In this document: piece by piece, positions 53,924 through 63,377 of the stretch | Layout: every line of letters starts with the position of its first letter | Position numbering within the stretch: position 1 is the stretch's first letter | Assembly: GCA_023386045.1 (NCBI GenBank) | Contig: JAEWKK010000019.1 | Span: 1 to 64,000 of the forward strand | Reading direction: 5' to 3' | DNA from: Bacteroidota bacterium | GTDB taxonomy: Bacteria > Bacteroidota > Bacteroidia > Chitinophagales > Chitinophagaceae | Length of the DNA: 64,000 nucleotides | Program-made: the position numbers and the translations under genes | Notes under the pieces: generated by a model | The model's database searches: none | The model's input: the letters and a program-made list of their open reading frames with translations, nothing else | Told to the model about the DNA's origin: nothing

Positions 53924-55267
53924 TTATAATCCCTGATCGTTGAGATAGTTTTTTTTCAATTGTTCATAAAAGGAGTGTCTGTCGATTAGCATGGAAGCTA
54001 TGTTAGCCACAAGAGCAGCTAACATCAAATGAAAAATAACACTATGCCTGTCGGTCATTTCAAGCACAAGGATGGCTGATGTAAAAGGTGTTCGAGTAAC
54101 ACCTGTAAGAAAGCCAACCATCCCACACAATACCAGGATATTTGCATTGGCACCTGTAAGATGAAATAATCCGGATATAAATGATCCGATAGAAGCACCT
54201 GCAGCAAGTGAAGGAGCAAATACACCACCGGCAGCTCCCGTATTGAAACATAAAACTGGTCCAAGCATCCGCATTAAAACTGTATGCCAGGAGCTGTATT
54301 TATCATCAGTGAAAAGTTTATTGTTCATCAGGTTTTTGCCTGAGCCCAGGATTTCACTGTCAAAAAAATATGCAATCGTAGCGATTACCAACCCGGAAAA
54401 AATTATAAAAAGAATGACCTTGTATTTATTGAATGAACTTTTCCATTTCATTACCAGGAGGATGGCCTTGCCCATGAGACTACCCATGAAACCTCCAAAA
54501 AATGCAGTCAGCGCCACTCCAAGAAAAATAGAAAACTGCAGGTATTTAACATCGGGGTATCCGAGATAGAGATAGGGTCCCAGGATGGCCTGAGCGGTAA
54601 GTCCCGCAATAATAACTGCTGAAAAAAGCGCTGTTCTAAAAAACCTGATGTGAATCTTTGCCAGTTCCTCCATTGCAAATACAACTCCACCCAATGGTGT
54701 ATTAAATGCTGCAGCCAATCCTGCAGCAGCACCTGTAAGAATGAAGCTTTGACCTGATAATTTAGGCCATGATTTGGGTATACATTTATTGACTAGTCGA
54801 AATATGGAACCGGCAACCTGTATGGTGGGTCCTTCCCTTCCAATTGCACCTCCTCCCAGCACCATCATGAGGCTTGACCCTATTTTGGTGATCGCGATGC
54901 GAACGCTTAACAATTTACCCAATTTCACTTCATGCCTGGGAGTAGACAATTCAATGGCAGCCATTACCTGCGGAATGCCACTGCCCTTTGCGTTGGGTGC
55001 AAAGATTTGAACAATCATCCATGCCAGTAAGAAACATAAAGGTGTGATCAGGAAGATTGTCCAGCTGTGCCAGTGAAGCGCTGATTGAAGTGCCTGCTCA
55101 GAATAACCAAACAACTTTGTATAAGCCACAGCAATTAATCCGGTGGCCAGTGATGCTATCCAGAATGGGATGGCTTGCAACACATTTCTTCTAAATCTTT
55201 CCGTTCCCAAAAAACGGCTAAAATATTTCCTGCTTCTCCTGACCCTTACCAAGAACCTCGCTATCAT
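53924..55267 (-). CDS. CLC-family chloride/proton antiporter
   Basis: The 447-residue membrane protein shows the CLC selectivity motifs GSGIPQ (95-100), GREGPTIQ (143-150) and GGVFAPSLAAGA. The gating glutamate (Glu145 in GREGP) is present, which is typical of H+/Cl- exchangers rather than channels. No CBS domains are attached. The gene stands between two copies of the palindromic repeat and has no co-directed close neighbour. Confidence 0.93.
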   Translation of the reverse strand: MIARFLVRVRRSRKYFSRFLGTERFRRNVLQAIPFWIASLATGLIAVAYTKLFGYSEQALQSALHWHSWTIFLITPLCFLLAWMIVQIFAPNAKGSGIPQVMAAIELSTPRHEVKLGKLLSVRIAITKIGSSLMMVLGGGAIGREGPTIQVAGSIFRLVNKCIPKSWPKLSGQSFILTGAAAGLAAAFNTPLGGVVFAMEELAKIHIRFFRTALFSAVIIAGLTAQAILGPYLYLGYPDVKYLQFSIFLGVALTAFFGGFMGSLMGKAILLVMKWKSSFNKYKVILFIIFSGLVIATIAYFFDSEILGSGKNLMNNKLFTDDKYSSWHTVLMRMLGPVLCFNTGAAGGVFAPSLAAGASIGSFISGLFHLTGANANILVLCGMVGFLTGVTRTPFTSAILVLEMTDRHSVIFHLMLAALVANIASMLIDRHSFYEQLKKNYLNDQGL

Positions 55268-55280
55268 GGGAGCAAAGTAA

Positions 55281-55640
55281 TTACAGATTACACGTATTTC
55301 AATTAAGATTACGCAGATTGGCTATTTATCACAGATTACAAGTATTAGATATTATCACTGATTAATGAGATTAGATACTATCACAGATTACACAGATTGC
55401 ACAGATTGGCTAATAATAATTAAAGGCGTCTTTATTGGACTGATAAAAGAATTTTTCAACGTTCAAAATCTTATCTGAAAAACGGTGTAAGTCAGTGATT
55501 TCATTATACAACCTGTGCCATCTTTATCAGAGATATCAATTTAATCTGTGTAATCTGTGATTCAGAATTATATCTTAATACCTGAAGACTTTAAGTATTA
55601 ATCTGTGAAATCTGTGATCCCAAAATCAAATCTTAAAATC
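55281..55640. repeat. Palindromic ATCTGTG repeat element, copy 2 and partial words
   Basis: TACTATCACAGATTACACAGATT (55376-55398) at the left and TTAATCTGTG, AATCTGTGA words with GTATTAATCTGTGAAATCTGTGATCC (55595-55620) at the right are arranged as in copy 1. A CTGAAGACTTTAAGTATTAATCTG block resembles the CCGAAGTCTATAAGTATTAATCTG block of copy 1. Further partial words lie at 55281-55370. The last words touch the end of the aminopeptidase gene. Confidence 0.8.
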
Positions 55641-56918
55641 TGTGATTGTTTTTGGGACAATCATCGTCAAATTATCATTGCCATTTTCTGTGATGAGTAT
55701 ATTGTCTTCTATGCGAACACCCCCGATCCCCTTCCATTTTTCTACTTCACTCCAATTGATCAATTCCCTGTGTTGATTCCTGACCGCCTGGCTGTTCAAT
55801 AAGGCATCAATAAAATAACATCCAGGTTCTACTGTAATAAAATGACCAGCTTCCAGCTCTATCTCCACGCGAACCCTGGCGCCTGCATAGATCTTTGCTT
55901 CCTTCCTTTCTTCATGACCAGTATCCCTCACTCTCAATCCAACCAGGTGGCCAACTCCGTGTGGGAAGAAAACAGCGATCGTTCCTTTGTCCATGAGTTC
56001 ATCAACAGAACCTCTTAATATGCCCAGCTGCAACAACCCTTCAGTCATTATCCTGGCAGCACGCAGGTGCACATCACCCCATAAAACTCCTGGCTTTGAA
56101 AGTGCAATACATTCTGTATGTGCCTGAAGCACCAGCTGGTAAAGACTTTTATGCTGGGAAGACATCGTATCGGATGGAAACATTCTTGTTATGTCCACAC
56201 AATAATCATACATATCAGCACCCGCATCTATCAGCACCAGTTCTTCCTTCTGTACCTTTCTCTCTGTTGGCAGCGCATGCAGGATGGCGGAATTGGGTCC
56301 CGCTCCTACAATGGTTTCATACGGTACACCATGCGCACCCTGTTTCATGATCTCGCTTTCAAATGCAATTTTTATTTCTTTTTCTGTGATGCCAGGCTTC
56401 AAAATCTCTCCGATCTTTTCATAGCCATGTTTGGCAATAGCCGCCAGATGTCTGAAAAGTTTTACTTCTGCTTCATCCTTCTTTCTTCTTGTCTGATCTA
56501 ACAGAGTACGCAATTCAAAAGCCTTTCCTGTTACAGATTGTGAAGTCTGTCCAAGAGAATAGACCTTAGTAAATTTTTTCAGAAAAGATTCCAGCTCTTT
56601 ATTGGACCTACCTTTTTCATTCACCAGCAGATCGGTTCTTTCACCTTCCCATACTGCTTCATCGGGACCAATCTCCTGCTGGAATTCGATCCATCCGCTT
56701 TCTTTATTGTAAAGAACCGCTTCATTTTCTCTCCTGCGACCTGTAAGCCAGAAGTAGGCAGGATGAGGTAGAAAGGGATAGGTCTGGTCTAGTCCTCCAG
56801 GCTTTTGAATGGGTTCACCTGCATAAACAACCACGACCTCACCAGCATCGAATAACTGGTTCCATTTTGACTGAAGAAGCTCACGGCGTTTTTGAATATC
56901 CGAAGAAGTAAAGTACAT
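55626..56918 (-). CDS. Aminopeptidase P (M24 family, Xaa-Pro peptidase)
   Basis: The 430-residue protein has an N-terminal creatinase-like domain followed by the pita-bread M24 domain. Metal-binding segments are IDAGADMYDYCVDITRMFP (two Asp), HGVGHLVGLRVRDTG (His), TVEPGCYF (Glu) and VRIEDNI (Glu), i.e. the full binuclear set. It removes N-terminal residues from peptides with Pro at position 2. The start at 56918 (MYFTSSDIQKRRELLQ) gives the standard length. Confidence 0.92.
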   Translation of the reverse strand: MYFTSSDIQKRRELLQSKWNQLFDAGEVVVVYAGEPIQKPGGLDQTYPFLPHPAYFWLTGRRRENEAVLYNKESGWIEFQQEIGPDEAVWEGERTDLLVNEKGRSNKELESFLKKFTKVYSLGQTSQSVTGKAFELRTLLDQTRRKKDEAEVKLFRHLAAIAKHGYEKIGEILKPGITEKEIKIAFESEIMKQGAHGVPYETIVGAGPNSAILHALPTERKVQKEELVLIDAGADMYDYCVDITRMFPSDTMSSQHKSLYQLVLQAHTECIALSKPGVLWGDVHLRAARIMTEGLLQLGILRGSVDELMDKGTIAVFFPHGVGHLVGLRVRDTGHEERKEAKIYAGARVRVEIELEAGHFITVEPGCYFIDALLNSQAVRNQHRELINWSEVEKWKGIGGVRIEDNILITENGNDNLTMIVPKTITDFKI

Positions 56919-57211
56919 AAGAGAAGATTTGGGGGTATGAAATTATTTCAAAACAATGAAGAGAAGGAAAGAAATGTCGAATGCTAAACAGGCGAATTGT
57001 ATGTAGAAGTACGCTTTCGATAAAACTTAATAATCAAGATTTCTAATGATAAGATTGAAAATCTATTTTTTAACAGCTTCAGATAATTGGTGATTACCTA
57101 TTAAGAAGATTCACTCTTGAAGCAAAGCGAGAAGCTTGTACAAATAAAAAAGTAAACCTGTGTTATGCGTCAGCCGTGATTATAGGAAGAAGCTAAAGCT
57201 TCGATTTGTAT

Positions 57212-57240
57212 CCCTGCCTGCGTGACACAGTCAGGCAGGG
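57212..57240. other. Hairpin in the gap before the restriction operon
   Basis: CCCTGCCTG (57212-57220) and CAGGCAGGG (57232-57240) form a perfect 9-bp stem with an 11-base loop. No T run follows, so it is not a standard terminator. The 56919-57590 gap has no ORF that I trust. Confidence 0.6.
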
Positions 57241-57280
57241 AACCTGATGATTCATTAAACTGTTTATAGAACCAAAATGC

Positions 57281-57310
57281 AAAAGTCGAACTATTTCAGT
57301 TCGACTTTTT
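57281..57310. terminator. Strong bidirectional terminator-like hairpin
   Basis: AAAAGTCGAACT (57281-57292) and AGTTCGACTTTT (57298-57309) form a perfect 12-bp stem, with A and T ends that suit either direction. No gene ends nearby on the plus strand. The words AAGTCGAACT recur at 57335-57344. Confidence 0.7.
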
Positions 57311-57590
57311 GGTTGTGTAGAAGCAGGGAGCATGAAGTCGAACTTTATTGGAGGTTTGAAGCTTATCGAAAATTATCTTAAATGTGCTATTTAAATCAGG
57401 GATTAAGCCAACGATTCTTCATCATTAAACCTTGTCTTGTAGAATAAACGACTCTCTTGATACTGGCCTTTTTCTCCCTATTGTGTTCGAACCAATATTA
57501 TAAACGGCTGGCTTCCACATCAAAAAGACGGCTACCAATTATCAACAAACAGTAAAACATCTGTATTTTCCGCTTTTAGAACTATATCTC

Positions 57591-60551
57591 ATGGTTAACG
57601 AACCCCAAATTGAATATGGCTTTGTCGAAAAACTGACTGACCTCAAATACACATACCGCCCCGACATTCGTGACCGTAAGGCACTGGAGCAAAACTTTCG
57701 GCAAAAATTTGAGACCTTGAACAGGGTTAAATTATCCGATGCTGAATTTGCCCGCCTTCGTGATGAAATTATTAATCCAGATGTATTTACTGCCTCAAAA
57801 ATCCTGCGACAGATAAACAGTTTTCAGCGTGAGGACGGTACACCACTACACTATACACTTGTTAATATCAAGGACTGGTGTAAAAATGATTTTGAGGTTG
57901 TTAACCAGTTACGGATGAATACAGAAAACAGTAATCATCGTTATGATGTTGTCTTGCTTATCAATGGTATTCCTGTAGTACAAATAGAACTGAAAACGTT
58001 GGAGATTAGTCCACGTCGTGCTATTCAGCAAATAGTTGATTATAAAAATGATCCTGGCAATGGCTACACTAACTCGCTGTTATGTTTTATGCAACTTTTT
58101 ATTGTGAGCAACCGTTCCAATACTTATTATTTTTCTAACAATCGAAACCAACATTTCAGTTTTAACGCTGATGAACAATTTTTACCGGTATATCAATGGG
58201 CAAATGAAGACAATAAAAAAATTACCCACCTGTTTGATTTTGCAGCGAAATTTCTTGCCAAGTGCAGGCTTGGAGAAATGATAAGCCGTTACATGGTACT
58301 TGTGGAAAGCGAACAAAAACTGATGGTTATGCGTCCCTATCAGATTTATGCGGTGGAAGCCATTCAAAAATGTATTGAGCAAAACAGAGGCAACGGTTAT
58401 GTATGGCATACAACAGGCAGTGGGAAAACACTCACTTCATTCAAAGCATCTACCCTCTTAAAAGATAACCCTGATATTGAAAAATGTTTGTTTGTCGTTG
58501 ATCGTAAAGATTTGGACAGGCAAACCCGTGAAGAATTTAATAAGTTTCAGGAAGGAAGTGTTGAAGAAAATACAAATACAGAAACGCTTGTACGACGCAT
58601 GTTGAGCGAAGATTATGCCGATAAGGTTATTGTAACTACCATTCAAAAATTGGGCTTGGCGCTTGACGCCGAACATAAAAAAAATTATAAGGAACGCTTA
58701 CAACCATTAAGCAAAAAACGTTTAGTATTCATTTTTGATGAATGCCATCGTTCGCAGTTTGGAGAAAATCATAAGGCGATTAAAGAATTTTTTCCTAATG
58801 CGCAGCTATTTGGCTTTACGGGAACACCTATTTTTGAAGTTAATGCTAACTACAGGCAAATTGATGGCACTGTCGGTACTTTTAAAACCACCAATGATAT
58901 TTTTCAAAAGCAATTGCATGCCTACACTATAACCCATGCTATTGAAGATAGAAATGTGTTACGTTTTCATGTGGACTATTATAAGCCGGATGGGAAAGTA
59001 AACATTGGAAGCACGATTCACCGCTTAGCCGTTACAGAGGCTATCCTCGACAAACATGATGCAGCCACTAATTCACGCAAGTTCAATGCAATATTAGCTA
59101 CTGCATCCATAAATGAAGCTATCGAGTATTATAATTTATTCAAAGAAAGGCAAGCCAACAAAAAGGAGAAAAATGAAAATTTTCAACCTTTAAATATTGC
59201 CTGTGTATTTTCTCCGCCAGCCGATGGAAATAAAGATGTGCAGCAAATACAGGAAGACCTGCCACAAGAAAAAGCGGATAATGAAGAGGCACCTGATGAA
59301 AAGAAAATTGCTTTGCGTGCCATTATCAGGGATTATAACGAGCAATACGGCACTAATCATAGTATTACCGAATTTGACCTATATTATCAGGATGTGCAAA
59401 AACGAATTAAAGATCATAAATACAGCAATGCAGATTATGCTCATGCCAATAAAATAGATGTAGTAATCGTGGTGGACATGCTGCTTACTGGATTCGATAG
59501 CAAATATCTCAATACACTGTACGTAGATAAAAACCTGAAATATCATGGCTTGATACAGGCATTCTCCCGTACCAACCGCATACTGAACGACAGTAAACCT
59601 TATGGTAACATATTAGATTTCCGCAAACAACAGGGTGCCGTTGATGAAGCTATTGCTTTATTCTCTGGCGAAGACAAGGGTAAAGCCAAAGAAATATGGC
59701 TTGTGGATGCTGCACCGGTTGTGATTAACAAATATGAAAAAGCAGTAGCAGCTCTTAATAAGTTTATGCAAAGCCAGCAACTGGAATGCAAGCCCGAAGA
59801 AGTAAACAACCTGAAAGGAGATGCTGCCCGTGCCGAATTTATTAATCACTTTAAAGAAGTGCAAAGGCTGAAAACACAACTTGACCAATACACTGATTTA
59901 AGCGATGAAAATAAAAACAAGATCGAGCAACTACTGCCCAATGAAGAACTTCGTTCATTTAAAGGAGCTTATTTAGAAACTGCTAAGCGTCTGAAAGAAA
60001 AGCAAACCAAAGAAGGTGATGCTGCCGACCCAAAAGTGCAGCAACTGGATTTTGAATTTGTATTGTTCGCCTCTGCATTGGTGGATTATGATTATATCAT
60101 GGCATTGATTGCAAAATCTACCCAAACAAAACCATCTAAGCAAAAGATGACCAAGGAGCAAGTGATTAACCTCTTACTTTCTACTTCTAACATGATGGGA
60201 CAAAGGGATGATATTGTGGCATACATTAATTCTCTGGATTGGGACCAGGGACGCTCTGAAACCGAAATCCGGGAAGGCTATGAAAATTTTAAAGAAGAAA
60301 AAACAGCCAAAGAGCTAACATCCATTGCCCAAAAGCATGGTTTACCGACGGCAGCCCTGAAAAATTTTGTAGATGGTATAATAAGCAGGATGATATTTGA
60401 CGGTGAACAATTAAGTGAACTATTAGCGCCATTACAATTGAGTTGGAAAGATCGTAGCAAAAAAGAACTCGCTTTGATGGAGGATTTAATACCACATCTT
60501 AAAAAGTTAGCACAAGGACGGGAAATATCTGGATTGAAAGCATACGAATAA
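57591..60551 (+). CDS. hsdR: Type I restriction endonuclease subunit R
   Basis: The 986-residue protein has an N-terminal PD-(D/E)XK nuclease (Asp119, Glu133, Lys135 in QIELK). A superfamily 2 motor follows, with Walker A TTGSGKT (274-280), DECH (383-386) and GFTGTP (408-413), and then a helical C-terminus that docks on the methylase. HsdR translocates DNA and cuts far from the recognition site in foreign, unmethylated DNA. It is the first gene of the operon and is followed after 16 bases by the anticodon-nuclease-like gene. Confidence 0.96.
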   Translation: MVNEPQIEYGFVEKLTDLKYTYRPDIRDRKALEQNFRQKFETLNRVKLSDAEFARLRDEIINPDVFTASKILRQINSFQREDGTPLHYTLVNIKDWCKNDFEVVNQLRMNTENSNHRYDVVLLINGIPVVQIELKTLEISPRRAIQQIVDYKNDPGNGYTNSLLCFMQLFIVSNRSNTYYFSNNRNQHFSFNADEQFLPVYQWANEDNKKITHLFDFAAKFLAKCRLGEMISRYMVLVESEQKLMVMRPYQIYAVEAIQKCIEQNRGNGYVWHTTGSGKTLTSFKASTLLKDNPDIEKCLFVVDRKDLDRQTREEFNKFQEGSVEENTNTETLVRRMLSEDYADKVIVTTIQKLGLALDAEHKKNYKERLQPLSKKRLVFIFDECHRSQFGENHKAIKEFFPNAQLFGFTGTPIFEVNANYRQIDGTVGTFKTTNDIFQKQLHAYTITHAIEDRNVLRFHVDYYKPDGKVNIGSTIHRLAVTEAILDKHDAATNSRKFNAILATASINEAIEYYNLFKERQANKKEKNENFQPLNIACVFSPPADGNKDVQQIQEDLPQEKADNEEAPDEKKIALRAIIRDYNEQYGTNHSITEFDLYYQDVQKRIKDHKYSNADYAHANKIDVVIVVDMLLTGFDSKYLNTLYVDKNLKYHGLIQAFSRTNRILNDSKPYGNILDFRKQQGAVDEAIALFSGEDKGKAKEIWLVDAAPVVINKYEKAVAALNKFMQSQQLECKPEEVNNLKGDAARAEFINHFKEVQRLKTQLDQYTDLSDENKNKIEQLLPNEELRSFKGAYLETAKRLKEKQTKEGDAADPKVQQLDFEFVLFASALVDYDYIMALIAKSTQTKPSKQKMTKEQVINLLLSTSNMMGQRDDIVAYINSLDWDQGRSETEIREGYENFKEEKTAKELTSIAQKHGLPTAALKNFVDGIISRMIFDGEQLSELLAPLQLSWKDRSKKELALMEDLIPHLKKLAQGREISGLKAYE

Positions 60552-60567
60552 AGAACCGAAGTTTAGA

Positions 60568-61716
60568 ATGAGTAGGCCATCACCAATATATCAATACAAT
60601 AATCTGGACAGTATCGTTGATAAATTCAGGGATGATTTAAATAATCCAAATCAACATTTTGTATTGCTATATGCGTATAATGGAACAGGTAAAACCCGTA
60701 TTTCAATGTCGTTTAAAGACAGGGGTAAAAGGGATGTAGAAGGTAAACGTGACACGCTATATTTCAATGCCTTTACTGAAGATCTTTTTAATTGGGATAA
60801 TGATTTAGAAAATGATAAAGAAAGGGTATTGAAAATAAATTCTGATTCTAATTTTTTTAATGGTTTTAAAGAGTTGGCTTTAGAAGAAAAAATCTTTTTC
60901 TATCTCGAACGTTATGCAGACTTTAATTATAAAATAGATTATGAAAAATGGGCGATCAGTTTTAGCAGAAGTATTCGGGTGACAGAACAAAGCGATGACG
61001 GAGAGTTAATAGAGAAAACAAAGGTTATTGATAATATTAAAATTTCACGGGGAGAAGAAACCATTTTTATATGGTGTATATTTTTAGCGATTTGTGAACT
61101 AACAATTGAAGGCGCAGAAGCCTATGACTGGGTTAAATATTTTTTTATTGATGATCCTATTTCTTCTTTAGACGACAATAACGCCATCGCTGTAGCAAGC
61201 GATTTATCAAAGCTTTTGATAAGGGGCAAAAAGAAAATAAAAACAGTTATTTCAACGCATCATGTTCTATTCTTCAATGTTTTATTCAATGAGCTAAAAA
61301 ATGAGCAATCGCTTAGGTATTTTTTGCATAAAAATGGTAATGATGCCTATACCCTAAGAAAAACAAACGATACTCCTTATTTCCATCATATTGCGTCCTT
61401 GAGTGAATTAAAACAAGTTGTAGCATCAGAAAATATTAAGACTTTTCACTTTAATGTATTGAGGAGCATATTAGAGAAGACTTCATCATTTTTTGGATTT
61501 AAAGAGTTTGGAAAATGCATTCATGGTATAGATGACGAAGTATTATTTGAAAGAGCATTGAATCTGTTAAGTCATGGGAAGTATTCGGTTTATGAGCCTG
61601 TGGATATGAATGAAGACAACAAAGAATTATTTAAAAGAATCCTGAATGCCTTCCTTGAAAAATATCAATTTGATTTACCTCAGATTCTTATTGAAGAATC
61701 TCCAAAAGCAATATAA
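60568..61716 (+). CDS. prrC: PrrC-like anticodon nuclease (ACNase)
   Basis: The 382-residue protein has an ABC-type ATPase: Walker A NGTGKT (38-43), signature-like ISRGEE (159-164), Walker B FFIDDPISSLDD (192-203) and an H-loop STHH (229-232). In the C-terminal part Arg299-x3-Glu303 (LRSILEKTSSFFGF) and His336 (NLLSHGK) match the catalytic Arg320-Glu324-His356 of E. coli PrrC in order and spacing (Glu-to-His 33 here, 32 there). PrrC cleaves tRNA-Lys at the anticodon when the linked type I enzyme is disabled by phage. Length (396 in E. coli) and location inside a type I locus agree. RloC would be longer, with a coiled-coil zinc hook, which is absent. Confidence 0.85.
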   Translation: MSRPSPIYQYNNLDSIVDKFRDDLNNPNQHFVLLYAYNGTGKTRISMSFKDRGKRDVEGKRDTLYFNAFTEDLFNWDNDLENDKERVLKINSDSNFFNGFKELALEEKIFFYLERYADFNYKIDYEKWAISFSRSIRVTEQSDDGELIEKTKVIDNIKISRGEETIFIWCIFLAICELTIEGAEAYDWVKYFFIDDPISSLDDNNAIAVASDLSKLLIRGKKKIKTVISTHHVLFFNVLFNELKNEQSLRYFLHKNGNDAYTLRKTNDTPYFHHIASLSELKQVVASENIKTFHFNVLRSILEKTSSFFGFKEFGKCIHGIDDEVLFERALNLLSHGKYSVYEPVDMNEDNKELFKRILNAFLEKYQFDLPQILIEESPKAI

Positions 61717-61718
61717 CT

Positions 61719-63320
61719 ATGACCGCATTAGAGCAACAACAACTCGGTAAAACACTTTGGGCAATAGCAGATGATTTGCGTGGAGCAATGAATGCAGATG
61801 ACTTTCGGGATTACATGCTATCGTTTCTTTTTCTGCGTTACTTGAGTGATAACTATGAAGCTGCAACAAAAAAGGAATTGGGTATAGATTATCCTGAATT
61901 GGCAAAAGAAGATAAGCGTCCGCCTTTAGCTGTATGGTACGAAGCCAATAAAGCAGATATAGAGGATTTTGAAAAGCAAATGCGACGTAAAGTGCATTAT
62001 GTAATAGAGCCGCAATACTTGTGGAGCAATATTGCAGAACTGGCACGTACACAAAATACAGAGTTGTTGCATACGCTTCAAAATGGATTTAAGTACATCG
62101 AAAACCAATCTTTTGAAAGCAGTTTCCAGGGCTTGTTTTCAGAAATCAATCTTGATTCGGATAAGCTTGGCAGGAACTACACCGAACGCAATAAAAGGCT
62201 TTGCACCATCATTCAAAAAATTGCTGAAGGCATTGCAAAATTTTCCACCAACACTGATATTCTGGGTGATGCTTACGAATATCTAATTGGGCAATTTGCT
62301 GCCGGATCTGGCAAAAAAGCGGGAGAGTTTTACACACCTCAGCAAATTTCTACTATACTTTCTGAAATTGTGACATTGGATAGCCAAGACCCTTCTTTGG
62401 GCAAAAAGAAAAAGCTTGATAGGGTTTTGGATTTTGCTTGTGGTTCCGGCTCACTTTTATTGAATGTGCGAAAACAAATGGGTGCAAATGGAATAGGAAA
62501 AATATACGGACAGGAAAAAAATATCACCACTTACAACCTTGCCCGCATGAATATGCTGCTGCATGGCGTAAAGGATACTGAGTTTGAAATACATCATGGC
62601 GATTCATTACTGAACGATTGGGACATACTCAACGAAATGAACCCGGCCAAAAAAATGGAGTTCGACGCCATTGTAGCTAATCCGCCATTCAGCTACAAGT
62701 GGGAGCCGTCCGAATCAATGGGAGAAGATTTTCGTTTTAAAAATTACGGGCTTGCGCCTAAATCTGCAGCCGACTTTGCTTTTTTATTACATGGCTTTCA
62801 TTTCCTTGGGAAAGAAGGCACAATGGCTATTATTTTACCGCATGGTATTTTGTTTCGTGGAGGTGCAGAAGAACGCATTCGTACCAAGCTGTTAAAAGAC
62901 AACCATATTGATACGGTAATAGGCTTGCCAGCTAACCTGTTCTTTTCTACAGGGATTCCGGTTTGCATTTTGGTGCTCAAAAAATGTAAAAAGTTTGATG
63001 ATGTACTCTTTATCAATGCCAGCAAACACTTTGAAAAAGGCAAACGGCAAAATATACTGCATGAAGAGCATATAGAGAAAATTGTGGACACTTATCGCTA
63101 CAGAAAAGAGATAGAGAAGTACAGTCACCGTGCTACACTAAAAGAAATTGCTGAAAATAATTATAACCTTAATATTCCCCGATACGTAAACAGTTTTAAG
63201 GAAGAAGAGGAAATTGATATACAAGCCGTGATGAAGGAGATAAAAGAATTAGAGTCCAAACGCAACGAGTTAGATAAACAGATTGAAGGTTATTTGAAGG
63301 AATTGGGATTGGTAAATTAA
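61719..63320 (+). CDS. hsdM: Type I restriction-modification DNA methylase subunit
   Basis: The 533-residue protein has the HsdM N-terminal helical domain (DDLRGAMNADDFRDYMLSFL) and the N6-adenine methylase domain with motif I DFACGSGSLL (238-247) and motif IV NPPF (321-324), followed by the C-terminal helices that bind HsdS. It starts two bases after the ACNase stop, so the genes are tightly coupled. With HsdS it forms the modification enzyme and the recognition core of the restriction complex. Confidence 0.96.
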   Translation: MTALEQQQLGKTLWAIADDLRGAMNADDFRDYMLSFLFLRYLSDNYEAATKKELGIDYPELAKEDKRPPLAVWYEANKADIEDFEKQMRRKVHYVIEPQYLWSNIAELARTQNTELLHTLQNGFKYIENQSFESSFQGLFSEINLDSDKLGRNYTERNKRLCTIIQKIAEGIAKFSTNTDILGDAYEYLIGQFAAGSGKKAGEFYTPQQISTILSEIVTLDSQDPSLGKKKKLDRVLDFACGSGSLLLNVRKQMGANGIGKIYGQEKNITTYNLARMNMLLHGVKDTEFEIHHGDSLLNDWDILNEMNPAKKMEFDAIVANPPFSYKWEPSESMGEDFRFKNYGLAPKSAADFAFLLHGFHFLGKEGTMAIILPHGILFRGGAEERIRTKLLKDNHIDTVIGLPANLFFSTGIPVCILVLKKCKKFDDVLFINASKHFEKGKRQNILHEEHIEKIVDTYRYRKEIEKYSHRATLKEIAENNYNLNIPRYVNSFKEEEEIDIQAVMKEIKELESKRNELDKQIEGYLKELGLVN

Positions 63321-63377
63321 TATTTTTTAGTTTCCTGAATCCTTAATGTTCACAAACCAATCAAAAAAGTAACTGAG

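Noticed and set aside
53690..55640. CRISPR array formed by the CTGTGTAATCTGTG words
   Set aside because: The words are arranged as inverted, irregular copies with no uniform spacers, and no cas genes are present.
57470..57510. tRNA TpsiC-like GTTCGAA near the restriction operon (possible attachment site)
   Set aside because: On either strand the flanking bases do not form a TpsiC stem with the conserved C61, and no acceptor or anticodon arm is found.
60568..61716. RloC rather than PrrC
   Set aside because: RloC is much longer, with a coiled-coil zinc-hook insertion in the ATPase; this 382-residue chain has none.
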